In this document: positions 17,389 through 26,539 of the stretch, piece after piece
How the letters are laid out: the number at the start of each line of letters is the position of its first letter
Position numbering within the stretch: the first letter of the stretch is position 1
DNA from: JANJWP01 sp964482035
GTDB lineage: Bacteria > Patescibacteriota > Gracilibacteria > BD1-5 > UBA2023
Reading direction: 5' to 3'
DNA: 64,000 nucleotides
Assembly (NCBI GenBank): GCA_964482035.1
Contig: CAYZVC010000002.1
Span: forward strand, 1 to 64,000
Position numbers and translations under genes: made by a program
Notes under the pieces: generated by a model
The model's database searches: none
Seen by the model: only the letters and a program-made list of their open reading frames with translations
Told to the model about the DNA's origin: nothing

Positions 17389-17661
17389 ATGGCACATAAA
17401 AAGGCCCAAGGTTCCACCTCGAACGGACGTGATTCACAAGCTAAGCGCCTCGGTATCAAGGCATTTGGCGGAGAATCGGTTACCGCTGGCAGCATCATCG
17501 TTCGCCAGAAGGGCAACAAGTTCTGGCCGGGTAAGAACGTCTCCCAGGGACACGACTTCACCCTCTTCACCACCGTTGACGGAAAGGTCAGCTTCGAAGA
17601 GAAGCGCCGCGTACGTTTCGATGGCCGCGTATACCGCGACATCTACGTAAACGTTGCATAA
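17389..17661 (+). CDS. rpmA: ribosomal protein bL27
   Basis: 90 residues. MAHKKAQGSTSNGRDSQAKR is the family N terminus that reaches the peptidyl transferase centre. It starts directly at MAHKK, without the cleavable extension seen in Firmicutes. Its usual partner rplU is absent. A terminator follows. Confidence 0.97.
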   Translation: MAHKKAQGSTSNGRDSQAKRLGIKAFGGESVTAGSIIVRQKGNKFWPGKNVSQGHDFTLFTTVDGKVSFEEKRRVRFDGRVYRDIYVNVA

Positions 17662-17667
17662 TGAAAC

Positions 17668-17690
17668 AAGAGGCTTCGGCCTCTTTTTTC
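17668..17690 (+). terminator. terminator of the infA-rpmA operon
   Basis: Stem GAGGC/GCCTC capped by a TTCG tetraloop, then six T. Confidence 0.9.
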
Positions 17691-17705
17691 TTGCTCGTTT
17701 ATCTT

Positions 17706-17733
17706 TTGAATTTTCTTCCAGCGCTGTTAGTAT
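17706..17733 (+). promoter_or_regulatory. promoter of the trypsin-like protease gene
   Basis: TTGAAT, 16-bp spacer, TAGTAT, 28 bp before the start codon. Confidence 0.6.
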
Positions 17734-17761
17734 CGCCTAGTTAGCATTCCTATTCAAATCA

Positions 17762-19519
17762 ATGAATCGATATTCGTTCGCGGTCGCCGTATTCGCACTC
17801 GTTTCGTTATTCTCTTCAGCGCATGCCGATTCGGAGCCGTCCAAATCGGTGTTCAAGATTTATTCGTACGAAAGGAACGACCTCGTTCGCGCATATGCTT
17901 CCATCGGCTACTGAAGCGCCGTATACGCGGGCAAAGGGCTCGTATACACCAATTCCCATGTCGTGCTCGGTGAAGATGGAAAACCGACCGGTAATTACCG
18001 CGTTTGCAAGACGGGGAATTTCAAAGAACCGCCCGTCTGCTTTTCTATCGGAGAACTTTCGTATTACGATACGAAAAACGATCTTGCGGTCCTGAAAATC
18101 TCCAATCCGAACGTACCGGAGGTATCTCTCCGTCAAAAGGAACTGTCCATCGGCGATACGGTGAAGGTGTACGGCTATCCCGAAATCGGTGGAGAAACCA
18201 TAACGTATACCGAGGGGAAAATATCGGGGTTCGAGAATGGTCTTTATAAAATCGACGCGAATATCGATGCCGGAAACAGCGGAGGCGGCGTCTTTGACAA
18301 GGATGGGAACCTTATCGGCATGGCCGTATCCCTCAAGGTGGGGTATTCGACGATCGGATATGTCATCCCCGCTTCTACCATTTCGGATTTCGTAAACAAG
18401 AAGACTGATATTATCTCGCATACTGGCGCATTGGATAAGGGGTTCATTCTTTTTGACAAAAGATACCGAAACGCCTTTCAATCGTTTGATTTTTCCGCCC
18501 AGTGACTGAAACTCTCGGGATATCGTGCGGCAGGATTCCGCTTGGGCGAGTATGCCGTAGACGATGACGGGAAATTCTTCGGAGCGAATTTTAAAAGCCT
18601 CGACGGGAATACCATCCTGTACTTGTACAACTTCCAATACCTGAGAAAATCGGGAGAAGTCGGTATTTCTGACGTAGCGAAAGAAGCGGAACGCGGATAT
18701 TTGAAAATGAAAACCTCGGGCGATTTGCTCGACTACCGGAGTACGATAACGAAGTTCTCGAATGCCGATGCTGCAGTCTTTACCATACGGGCTGAAAAAT
18801 TCAGAATGGCCCACCTCATCGTGAAGACGGGTTCCGGGGGCTTCATCCAGGCGCTCGTTACTGCGAAAGACGACGCCGGTCTCGCGAAAGCCCTCGGCTT
18901 CCTTAAAAAGAAACTCGCACCGAAATCTTTTCAGACAGTCACCGGAGACAAAGCCGGGCTCATAGCCGTCGACAACCTTTATTCTTCGGACCAGAATTTC
19001 AGCCATCTCCGAACGGTGTCCGGAGGTTCCGTGGGGCTCACCCCGTTTTCGGACGTTGATTCGAAGCTTAAAACTGTTACCTATTCCGCCAACGATATCG
19101 CGGGGTATACGTTTGACAGTTACTTTCAAGAGCAATTCTCGGACTGGAGCGACGATAGTTATTTCTACGAAGCATCCATTAAGAAGACGGATAAGGGGGA
19201 GCCTTACGGATATTTCCTTACGAGAAACGATACCTACAAGTATTCGGACGATGGGGACGGAGAGCCTTCATACATGGTGCATGCGTTTTTTTTCGATGCG
19301 AAACAGGATGGGGGCACGTACTATAACGATTTCCGATTCACCTTTTCGAAACCGGAGTCAAAGAAGGCGATCGACGATTTTCTTAAAAAAGTTTCCACCT
19401 CGTCAGGGAAACTCCCATTCGCTTCCGGAAGCTTCATATTTGGAAAAAACTACGTATCTTCTCCGGAATTCGATTTCACCTATCCGGCGACTCCTCCGAA
19501 AGGAACTTCGTCTAAATAG
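17762..19519 (+). CDS. secreted trypsin-like serine protease with C-terminal extension
   Basis: 585 residues with two UGA-glycines (17912-17914 and 18503-18505). A signal peptide covers the first ~22 residues (FAVAVFALVSLFSSAHA). The S1 protease domain has the full triad: His in TNSHVV, Asp in TKNDLAVLKI and Ser in DAGNSGGGVFD, as in HtrA-type enzymes. No PDZ domain is visible. From about residue 250 a second part of unknown fold follows, rich in Asp, Ser, Tyr and Phe. The first UGA gives IGYGSAVYAGKGLVYTNSHV, the expected glycine before the active-site strand. Probably acts outside the membrane. Confidence 0.88.
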
Positions 19520-19579
19520 CCGAACTCCCGTCCGTTGGAGAAATTCGCAAGACTTCCCGTATACCGAACCTGACGCCCA

Positions 19580-20491
19580 TTGAGAATCTTCAAATACGCG
19601 ATGAAGAACATCGCGCGCAATTCCTTCCTTTCGTTCTCGACCGTCCTCGTGCTGTCGCTCATGACGTTCTTCATCTACGTCCTGTTTTTCGTCGAATACG
19701 TGGCTTCGGCCATTATCGGCAACATTTCCGACCGTCTTTCGCTTTCGTTGAACCTCAAGCCGGGATTTTCCGATACCAGTCGCGAAATCGTCGAACTCAC
19801 CAACGGTCTGCGCGCGGTCGATCCGGCCGTGGAAATCAAATACGTTTCGAACGCCGAGGCTTTCGAAGTCCTGAAGAAACGCGATCCCGAACTCGCCCGC
19901 GTCATCGAGAGCGACAAGGACAATCCGCTCCCGAGTTCGCTTTCCGTAAAGAACGTCCCCATTGCTAAATACGCCGAGCTCGACGCAGTGGTCTCGAGCC
20001 ACAAAAGCGCCGTGCAGTACGACGCGTGAACGGGGAAGAAGACCATCGTCGACTATCGCGCCCAGTACGAAAAGATCAAAGGCCTTACCGACGTGCTCAT
20101 GTCCATCCGGTACGGCATCATCGTCGTCGTAGGGCTTTTCCTCTTCGCCGTATCCGCCATCGTGTACAACGCCATCGGGAACAGCGTGTTCTACTACCGT
20201 GAAGAAATCCGCATCATCGGTCTCGTCGGGGGTGGGGCGCGCTTCGTATACGGCCCGTTCGCCGTGCAAGGGCTCGCGTACGCGCTGGTTGCCGCCGTGC
20301 TCTCCCTCGCGACCTTCGCCTTCGTGATCAAGAGCGTGAATTTTTCGCTCCTCGCGGATTTTCCGATCTTCGTAGACAAATTCTTCGCAGAAAGGAACGA
20401 GGCCTTCCTGTCGGTAGTTTGCGCGCTCGCGTTCGTCGCGCTGGTGTCGGGTTTCCTTTCCTCCTACCGCTTCGCGCGCCGCGCCACGTAG
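19580..20491 (+). CDS. ftsX: cell division protein FtsX
   Basis: 303 residues with UGA at 20027-20029 read as glycine. The TTG start gives RIFKYAMKNIARNSFLSFST, the usual FtsX cytoplasmic N terminus before the first membrane helix; ATG at 19601 is a possible alternative. A large extracellular loop follows, then three more membrane helices after residue ~175, the last near the C terminus. FtsX works with the ATPase FtsE to control cell-wall hydrolases at division. ftsE is not adjacent. Confidence 0.88.
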
Positions 20492-20531
20492 GCTTGGAAT
20501 CGGGGATTTTTGAAAAAGTTGAGAAATTCAT

Positions 20532-20559
20532 TTGCAACGTCCTCAAAAAAAAATATACT
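20532..20559 (+). promoter_or_regulatory. promoter of tRNA-Asp/tRNA-Ala
   Basis: TTGCAA, 16-bp spacer, TATACT, 15 bp before tRNA-Asp. Confidence 0.75.
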
Positions 20560-20574
20560 TCGCCCGCTTCTCTT

Positions 20575-20651
20575 GGAGTTGTAGCTCAGTTGGTTAGAGC
20601 GCTGCCCTGTCACGGCAGAGGTCGCGGGTTCGAGCCCCGTCAACTCCGCCA
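20575..20651 (+). tRNA. tRNA-Asp(GTC)
   Basis: Cloverleaf with acceptor GGAGTTG/CAACTCC, anticodon loop CTGTCAC (GTC), discriminator G and encoded CCA. Confidence 0.96.
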
Positions 20652-20680
20652 TCATTGAAGTAAAGCCAAAACGTTTTCGT

Positions 20681-20757
20681 GGGGACTTAGCTCAGTTGGC
20701 TAGAGCACCTGTTTTGCAAGCAGGGGGTCATGGGTTCGACTCCCATAGTCTCCACCA
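20681..20757 (+). tRNA. tRNA-Ala(TGC)
   Basis: Cloverleaf with acceptor GGGGACT/AGTCTCC (one G-T pair), anticodon loop TTTGCAA (TGC) and encoded CCA. Probably co-transcribed with tRNA-Asp. Confidence 0.95.
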
Positions 20758-20873
20758 TTTTTTTCTCCGACGAGCGAACCGATAGCGTACGGCCATTTAA
20801 AAGCCAAGCATCGGACATTTCTTTGTAATGAGCTCGATCGCGGGCAGCTTCCGTTAAATCTTTTTTTCTTCCC

Positions 20874-21086
20874 ATGGGAGTCAGCAATAAAAGGCCCCGC
20901 TACCTCAACTACTCGGTCAACAAGAAGGGACCGAAGAGCGGTGGCAAAGTAGCCAATGCCATCAAGCACTATAAGAAGCTCCAGGCACGCGCGTCTTTCG
21001 AAGGGGAGACTCTCTGGATCAAGAACGCGATGACTTTCGTCCTCGCGAAGCTTCGGAAATATTCCGTTAATCTTAACAAGATCTAG
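20874..21086 (+). CDS. small basic protein ahead of tuf
   Basis: 70 residues, very rich in Lys, Tyr and Arg (GVSNKRPRYLNYSVNKKGP). No family recognised; it does not align by eye with bS21, bS20 or bL33. Its place at the head of a tuf-rpsJ-rpmB transcript and its charge suggest a ribosome- or RNA-binding role. A 29-residue basic ORF begins 1 bp after its stop. Confidence 0.65.
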   Translation: MGVSNKRPRYLNYSVNKKGPKSGGKVANAIKHYKKLQARASFEGETLWIKNAMTFVLAKLRKYSVNLNKI

Positions 21087-21087
21087 T

Positions 21088-21177
21088 ATGGCGAGGCTCA
21101 CCACCCACGCGCACAAGAAGCTCAAGCGCGCAATGGACCGCATTACGAAGAAAATGGCTAAAACGCACTCCAAATAG
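21088..21177 (+). CDS. 29-residue basic peptide
   Basis: MARLTTHAHKKLKRAMDRIT plus nine further residues, ending HSK. It starts 1 bp after the preceding gene, which suggests translational coupling. Strongly basic, possibly a small ribosomal protein. Too short to identify; it could be fortuitous. Confidence 0.45.
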   Translation: MARLTTHAHKKLKRAMDRITKKMAKTHSK

Positions 21178-21179
21178 GT

Positions 21180-21206
21180 TTGCTTTTCGCTAGTTTTCCA
21201 TAGAAT
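21180..21206 (+). promoter_or_regulatory. possible tuf promoter
   Basis: TTGCTT and TAGAAT with a 15-bp spacer, 37 bp before the tuf start codon. Confidence 0.5.
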
Positions 21207-21243
21207 TCCTACGCTTTTTTAATTAACGATAATTTTTTGCCCC

Positions 21244-22437
21244 ATGGCAACTTTTGACCGCTCCAAACCGCACGTCAATATCGGTACTATCGGACACGTC
21301 GACCACGGAAAGACCACCACTACCGCGGCTATCTCGATGGTTCTCGCTAAGAAGTTCGGCGGCGACGTATTCGCCTTCGACCAGATTGACGCCGCTCCGG
21401 AAGAAAAGGCACGCGGTATCACCATCAACACCGCTCACATCGAGTACTCCACCGCAGCTCGCCACTACGCTCACGTTGACTGTCCTGGTCACGCGGACTA
21501 CGTTAAGAACATGATTACCGGTGCCGCTCAGATGGACGCCGCTATCCTCATCGTAGCAGCGACCGACGGTCCGATGGCTCAGACCCGCGAACACATCCTC
21601 CTCGCTCGCCAGGTAGGTGTTCCGTACATCGTCGTGTTCATGAACAAGTGCGACATGGTCGACGACGAAGAAATGCTCGACCTCGTCGAAATGGAAATCC
21701 GTGATCTTCTCTCGAAGTACGAATTCCCGGGCGACGACACTCCGGTTATCCGTGGTTCTGGCCTCGTAGCTCTCGAAAATCCGACCGACTACGACAAGGC
21801 ATACGGTGCTAAGACCATCCTCGAACTCTTCGATGCTATCGAAGCTTACGTACCGGTTCCGGAACGCGCTCTCGACAAGCCGTTCATCATGCCGGTCGAA
21901 GACGTCTTCTCCATCAAGGGACGTGGTACCGTAGTTACCGGTAAGATCGAACAGGGTATCATCAAGGTTGGTGACACCATCGAAATCGTAGGTATCAACG
22001 ACACCCAGACCACCACCGTCACTGGTGTTGAAATGTTCCACAAGCAGCTCGATCAGGGCCAGGCTGGTGACAACGCAGGTCTCCTCCTCCGTGGTATCGA
22101 ACGCGAACAGGTTGAACGTGGTCAGGTTCTCGCTAAGCCGGGCTCCATCAAGCCGCACACCAAGTTCGAAGCCGAAGTCTACGTCCTCACGAAGGATGAA
22201 GGCGGACGCCACACCCCGTTCTTCAAGGGTTACAAGCCGCAGTTCTACTTCCGCACTACCGACGTTACCGGAGCAATCGAGCTTCCGGAAGGCGTAGAAA
22301 TGGTAATGCCGGGCGACAACATCAAGATGTCGATCGAACTCGGTTCGCCGATCGCTATGGAACAGGGTCTCCGCTTCGCAATCCGCGAAGGTGGACGCAC
22401 CGTTGGATCCGGAGTCGTCGCTAAGGTCATCGCCTAA
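21244..22437 (+). CDS. tuf: elongation factor Tu
   Basis: 397 residues, complete. GHVDHGKTTTTAAI (P loop), DCPGHADYVKNMITGAAQMD (G3) and NKCDMV (G4) are present; the last carries C, as many EF-Tu do. EF-Tu delivers aminoacyl-tRNA to the ribosome. It is followed by rpsJ across a strong hairpin. Codon use is the most biased in the window and no UGA is used. Confidence 0.98.
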   Translation: MATFDRSKPHVNIGTIGHVDHGKTTTTAAISMVLAKKFGGDVFAFDQIDAAPEEKARGITINTAHIEYSTAARHYAHVDCPGHADYVKNMITGAAQMDAAILIVAATDGPMAQTREHILLARQVGVPYIVVFMNKCDMVDDEEMLDLVEMEIRDLLSKYEFPGDDTPVIRGSGLVALENPTDYDKAYGAKTILELFDAIEAYVPVPERALDKPFIMPVEDVFSIKGRGTVVTGKIEQGIIKVGDTIEIVGINDTQTTTVTGVEMFHKQLDQGQAGDNAGLLLRGIEREQVERGQVLAKPGSIKPHTKFEAEVYVLTKDEGGRHTPFFKGYKPQFYFRTTDVTGAIELPEGVEMVMPGDNIKMSIELGSPIAMEQGLRFAIREGGRTVGSGVVAKVIA

Positions 22438-22447
22438 GTTTTCGATT

Positions 22448-22488
22448 CTCACGTGCTTTCCGGGAGTTCGCTCCCGGAAAGTCGTGAG
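22448..22488 (+). promoter_or_regulatory. long hairpin between tuf and rpsJ
   Basis: CTTTCCGGGAG/CTCCCGGAAAG with a TTCG loop, extended by CTCACG/CGTGAG across a small internal loop. There is no T run after it, so it more likely sets transcript processing or stability than termination. Confidence 0.6.
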
Positions 22489-22525
22489 GAAAGAAATTCC
22501 CCTTACTTTTCCACCAATACCGAGA

Positions 22526-22867
22526 ATGTCCGAAAAGGCTACCAAGAAGTCGACCCGCAAGGCCGGCAGCATCCGCATCGTCGTTCGTGCTTTCGAACAC
22601 AAGCTCGTTGACGAAGCCGTCAAGAAGATCGTTTCCACCGCTAAGGATTCCGGCGCGGTAGTCATCGGTCCGATTCCCCTTCCGACCAAGATCGAAAAGA
22701 TCACCGTCAACCGCTCGACCTTCGTTAACAAGGACGCTCGCGAACAGTTCGAAATCCGCCGTCACAAGCGTATCATCGACATCGAAGAACCGTCCGCGAA
22801 GACCCTCGAACTCCTCCAGGGCGTCAACATCCCGACTGGCGTCGGCGTTGACATCAAGGTAGCGTAA
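22526..22867 (+). CDS. rpsJ: ribosomal protein uS10 (NusE)
   Basis: 113 residues from the ATG at 22526. IRIVVRAFEHKLVDEAVKKI and GPIPLPTKIEKITVNRS are diagnostic. The first ~14 residues (SEKATKKSTRKAGS) are an extra basic tail. uS10 also acts in antitermination with NusB. In most bacteria it heads the S10 operon; here it sits behind tuf and the S10 cluster starts at rplC. Confidence 0.96.
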   Translation: MSEKATKKSTRKAGSIRIVVRAFEHKLVDEAVKKIVSTAKDSGAVVIGPIPLPTKIEKITVNRSTFVNKDAREQFEIRRHKRIIDIEEPSAKTLELLQGVNIPTGVGVDIKVA

Positions 22868-22888
22868 TTCCGATTTAAACCGAATACC

Positions 22889-23086
22889 ATGTCCCGCATC
22901 TGCCAACTTACCGGTAAGAAGACGTCCGTAGGAAACAGCGTTTCCCACTCCCTTCGCCACACCAAGCGCAAGTTCTACCCGAACCTCTTCTGGCGCAACG
23001 TTCGCGATCCGGAAACCGGACTCATGTTCCGTCTCCGTCTCTCCGCGAGCGCAATCAAGACCCTTAAGAAAAAGGGCGTCCTCTAA
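22889..23086 (+). CDS. rpmB: ribosomal protein bL28
   Basis: 65 residues: ICQLTGKKTSVGNSVSHS is the family start, and NLFWRNVRDPETGLMFRLRL its core. Last gene of the tuf-rpsJ-rpmB group. Confidence 0.94.
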   Translation: MSRICQLTGKKTSVGNSVSHSLRHTKRKFYPNLFWRNVRDPETGLMFRLRLSASAIKTLKKKGVL

Positions 23087-23105
23087 TCGAGCTCGCCTTC
23101 CTTCC

Positions 23106-23189
23106 GCCCCGGTGGTGGAACGGTAGACACGAGGGACTTAAAATCCCTTTCCTTCCGGAGTACGGGTTCGAGCCCCGTCCGGGGCACCA
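23106..23189 (+). tRNA. tRNA-Leu(TAA)
   Basis: 84-nt class II tRNA with acceptor GCCCCGG/CCGGGGC, anticodon loop CTTAAAA (TAA), a long variable arm and encoded CCA. Confidence 0.95.
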
Positions 23190-23237
23190 TCAAGAACTCC
23201 AATCCGGCTCCGGCCCCCACATATCTTCCCCCATACC

Positions 23238-23465
23238 ATGCTTAAGATCCGTCTTTCCCGCGCAGGACGCAAACACGTTCCGTTCTACCGCATCGTTTTG
23301 ACTGAACACTCCCAGGCAGCCAAGCACGGCTACATCACCGTTCTCGGCCACTACAATCCGATCACGAAGGAATTCGCCTTCGACAAGGAAGCCGCAGACA
23401 AGTACGTCAAGAACGGAGCCCAGTACTCCGACACCCTCAAGAAGCTCATCGAACGCAACGCCTAG
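23238..23465 (+). CDS. rpsP: ribosomal protein bS16
   Basis: 75 residues: KIRLSRAGRKHVPFYRIVLT and the GHYNPITK segment identify bS16. The usual rimM and trmD partners are absent; only khpA follows. Confidence 0.95.
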   Translation: MLKIRLSRAGRKHVPFYRIVLTEHSQAAKHGYITVLGHYNPITKEFAFDKEAADKYVKNGAQYSDTLKKLIERNA

Positions 23466-23509
23466 TTCCGTTTCGAAGTTCCCATAGAGTAGGCCTAATT
23501 CTTCCCGTT

Positions 23510-23752
23510 ATGCAAAGCGCCTCCGAATTTCTCACCTTCGTGGTATCCTCCTTGGTCGATTCGAAAGAACTGATCGAGATAACCGAACGCGAAGACGAAC
23601 TCGGTACGTTGCTCACCCTCAAGGTGGCAAAGGAAGACATGGGGACAATCATCGGGAAAGAGGGGAAGACCATCCAAGCGATTCGGACGGTTCTCCGCGT
23701 GTATGGCTCGAAAGCCGACAAAAGGGTCAATCTCAAAATCATCGAAGAATAG
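23510..23752 (+). CDS. khpA: KH-domain RNA-binding protein KhpA
   Basis: 80 residues. VAKEDMGTIIGKEGKTIQAI contains the GxxG loop of a type II KH domain. Proteins of this size next to rpsP are KhpA (YlqC), which binds RNA with KhpB and affects cell length and division in Gram-positive bacteria. No KhpB in the window. Confidence 0.9.
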   Translation: MQSASEFLTFVVSSLVDSKELIEITEREDELGTLLTLKVAKEDMGTIIGKEGKTIQAIRTVLRVYGSKADKRVNLKIIEE

Positions 23753-23754
23753 TG

Positions 23755-23781
23755 AAAATCCCCTCGAAAGAGGGGATTTTC
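23755..23781 (+). terminator. terminator of rpsP-khpA
   Basis: Stem AAAATCCCCTC/GAGGGGATTTT with a GAAA tetraloop. Confidence 0.85.
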
Positions 23782-23819
23782 CATGAAATGAGCTTTTCGT
23801 ATTTCCCTTCCGAGCAAGT

Positions 23820-23847
23820 TTGCATTTTCCTCGCCTTCGCATATAAC
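23820..23847 (+). promoter_or_regulatory. promoter of the VirB2-like gene
   Basis: TTGCAT, 16-bp spacer, TATAAC. Confidence 0.7.
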
Positions 23848-23881
23848 GGTATCCGCAAGTACGAGCCTTTTTCCCGCCCCC

Positions 23882-24313
23882 ATGCTTATCGAAACCGCTT
23901 ACGCAGCAGAAGCCATCCTCGATTCCCAGAAGGTTTACGAAATCGACGACATCATCCGCGTCTCCATCGCCCTCGTCGTTCTCGTGTCCGGCATCATGTC
24001 GGTATTGTTCGTCATCTGGGGAGGCGTAATGCTCATCCTTTCCGGCGGCAAGGATGAAAAAGTGAAGCCCGCGATCAATTCCATCCGTTACGCGGTATTG
24101 GGCATCATCCTCATCGTCATCTCCATCTTCGCGGCTCCGAAGCTCGGCGACCTTCTCGGCTTGAACGTTTCCAAATACGTTTCGCCCAAGGCGATTTTCG
24201 CTACGATCCAGGACCTTTCTGGAAAACTCTTCGGAAAATCGGATACCATCGACATCGGTTCTTCAGGATCGACGAGCAATGACAGTCTCCCTTCTGACTT
24301 CTCGGACCTCTAA
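23882..24313 (+). CDS. TrbC/VirB2-like pilin-type membrane protein
   Basis: 143 residues with two long hydrophobic helices (VSIALVVLVSGIMSVLFVIW and AVLGIILIVISIFA) joined by a short charged turn LSGGKDEKVKPAINSIRY. This two-helix layout with the GGKDEKVK turn is typical of the T4SS_pilin proteins that are common in CPR genomes. The C-terminal ~40 residues are polar and Ser/Asp-rich. No other secretion gene is adjacent. It could form a surface filament or a membrane channel subunit. Confidence 0.8.
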   Translation: MLIETAYAAEAILDSQKVYEIDDIIRVSIALVVLVSGIMSVLFVIWGGVMLILSGGKDEKVKPAINSIRYAVLGIILIVISIFAAPKLGDLLGLNVSKYVSPKAIFATIQDLSGKLFGKSDTIDIGSSGSTSNDSLPSDFSDL

Positions 24314-24321
24314 GACTTCTA

Positions 24322-24352
24322 AAAAGCCCTCCGGTAATCGGAGGGCTTTTCT
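24322..24352. terminator. bidirectional terminator
   Basis: Stem AAAAGCCCTCCG/CGGAGGGCTTTT serves the pilin-type gene and, on the minus strand, the prepilin-like gene that ends at 24352. Confidence 0.88.
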
Positions 24353-25734
24353 TATCGCAACGGGATTTTCCAAACGCGTTCGCGGGTGACGTGGTTTCCG
24401 CTTATGCAGTCGTAGCGCACGTATTCCTCATAAGTGACGGTCAGCACTCTTCCGTCCGACGAAGTACGGAAATTCCTTACCGTCCTGGGGGAGCCGATAC
24501 TCGTAACGGGAATCGCGGAGTTCGGAATCGGAGGGTACGGACCGATTTCGCCGTACGAGAACGTACCTCAACTGAACGAGGGGCGGGATGGGAAGGATTT
24601 GTCGGTTCAGACGGTTTCGTAGAGATTGTTCTGCGGAGTCGTGGGATCGCCGTCGCCCACGACGAAGTACGGGAACGTCCGCCGGTATTTTTCGGTGCCG
24701 CCGAGATAATACTGTGCCGTGAGTTGGTACGCCCCCTGGGGCGTCGCGCCCGTAATGATTCAGGAAATCGTGAGTTTCGCGGTCGATCCGACGGAATACG
24801 AGTAGGTCGAACCCGAGAAATACGCCGTAGCGGCGTTTCCGGACACCGTGACGGCTCCTCATGAGGGAATGAAGTCGAACGCGTAACTTCCGAGCGAGGA
24901 AGGGGGGATTCTTGAGCCTCAGAGAGAGAGCTTTACGCTATCGAACGAGAATGCCGCGTCCGAACGGAAAGAACCTGAGAACGCGCTCCCGTTCGGAAGG
25001 GGATTTCCGATAACCCCGAATACCCCGGTGGATCCCGCTATTCGGACGTCCACTCCGTCGGTCGCGATTTCATGAGGATGCCGGATTCCGGATTCCGGTC
25101 CGACGAACGTCGTCGCCGTTCCTCCCGCGAGAAGGAGGATCCGGTCGTTTCAAGAATCTGCCACGAGGTATCTTCCGCCACCGAGGTCCGCCACGGCACT
25201 CGGGTACCGGAGTTCGGTCGAGGTTCCTGTCGAACCGTTTCCTCCGCCGTTTCACGGATTCCCGGTTCAGAGCACGACCGTGTTCGAAGAATCGCGCACG
25301 ACGTGTCCCGTATGGTCGACCGTCATCCCCGGAGCGTTTTCGACGCCGTAGGGAGCGTAGGTTTCCAAAACCTCCAGGATTTCCCCGGTTCCGGAGAGGT
25401 CGGTAGTTCCCGAGTAGGCGTCACAGAGTCCGGATATGCTTTTAACCGAGAGTAACGAGAGCGGAGCCGACCGCCGTTCGTTCTTGAGCAGGATGCCGCT
25501 TCCGTAGGGCGCGTCGAACTTCCCGTCGTACAGGAGCTTTCCTCCGAAGGCCGCCATTTTTCAAACCGCCCCGTCGAAATCCGCGGACGCGGCGTTTTCT
25601 TCCATTCCTTTGCGAATCTTGAAGGCGTTGTCTATCCCGCTGCCCACGAAAACCACCACTCCCGTCATGATGATGGCGGAAACGGTGATGCCGATGAGGA
25701 GTTCGGCGAAAGTGAACGCTCGGGCGCCGCGCAT
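24352..25734 (-). CDS. prepilin-like secreted protein with an NHL-like motif
   Basis: 460 residues with nine UGA-glycines (25561, 25267, 25252, 25150, 24919, 24859, 24760, 24607, 24568, low coordinates), ending in TAA. The N terminus ARAFTFAELLIGITVSAIIM is a type IV prepilin methylation site and helix (cleavage before F7). Around residues 165-210 the sequence GGGRYLVADSGNDRILLLAG looks like one NHL/beta-propeller blade. The rest is Ser/Gly/Thr-rich beta sequence ending VTRERVWKIPLR. It begins 1 bp after the tmk stop codon, so it may be co-transcribed with tmk. Likely a minor pilin or surface adhesin. Confidence 0.8.
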
Positions 25735-25735
25735 G

Positions 25736-26407
25736 TTAACGGATGGCGGCCAAGATCTTTTCGGTGATCGTTTCCTTCGGGAAGATCGTGCCGTTTTCCT
25801 CACATTCCAAAACCTTCCAGTTGGTGAAGCGGGACGCGACGTAGAGCGCGATTTCGGAGGTCTTGCGGAGGAAATTGAGGTTCGCTTCGTGGATGTCCTT
25901 GTTGCCGCCGCCTTTGATGTAGTCGCGCTGCTCCTTCATGGCGATGAGGCGGGCGGAAGTTTCTACGGAAATCTTTAAGAATATCACGGTGTCGGGCTTG
26001 GGGATGCCGAAAATGCGGAATTCGAGGTCGTACACCCAGTCGAGGAACGCGTCGATCTTGGGGTAGGAATCGAGCTTGGACGCCTGGAAGATCATGTTGG
26101 AACTCGCGTAGCGGTTGGCGAGGACGTAGTCGTTTTCCGCGAGCGCGGCGAGCGCCTCCTGCTTGGCGTCGAAACGGTCGATGGCGTAGAAGGTCGAGGC
26201 GAGTTCCGGTCCGATCTGGTCGAGGGTTCCGTATTCGCCGTTGAGGTACTTGGAAACCATGAACCCGGACTGGTGTTTGTACCGCGGAAAATCGAGGACG
26301 GCGACCTTCTTTCCTTCGGTCCGGAGACGTTCGGCGACGAGTTCGACCTGAGTGCCTTTTCCGGAGCCGTCGATGCCTTCGAATACGACGAATTTCGCGT
26401 GGTTCAT
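25736..26407 (-). CDS. tmk: thymidylate kinase
   Basis: 223 residues from the ATG at 26407 (an ATG at 26440 would add 11). FVVFEGIDGSGKGTQVELVA is the P loop; YAIDRFDAKQEAL carries the DR motif and the LID-type segment is in AMKEQRDYIKGGGNKD. It phosphorylates dTMP to dTDP. Confidence 0.93.
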   Translation of the reverse strand: MNHAKFVVFEGIDGSGKGTQVELVAERLRTEGKKVAVLDFPRYKHQSGFMVSKYLNGEYGTLDQIGPELASTFYAIDRFDAKQEALAALAENDYVLANRYASSNMIFQASKLDSYPKIDAFLDWVYDLEFRIFGIPKPDTVIFLKISVETSARLIAMKEQRDYIKGGGNKDIHEANLNFLRKTSEIALYVASRFTNWKVLECEENGTIFPKETITEKILAAIR

Positions 26408-26482
26408 GGGTGGTTTTTCGGTAGGGGTAACGCGGGGCATTGTACCGCCTTTTTTATTTGGTCAAACATACGAAATCCGGTC

Positions 26483-26510
26483 TTGCAAAAATCCCCGGTA
26501 TCCCTATACT
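26483..26510 (+). promoter_or_regulatory. gyrA promoter
   Basis: TTGCAA, 16-bp spacer, TATACT, 29 bp before the start codon. Confidence 0.8.
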
Positions 26511-26539
26511 GCAAGCCGAAAAGTCGGTAATTTTCTTTC

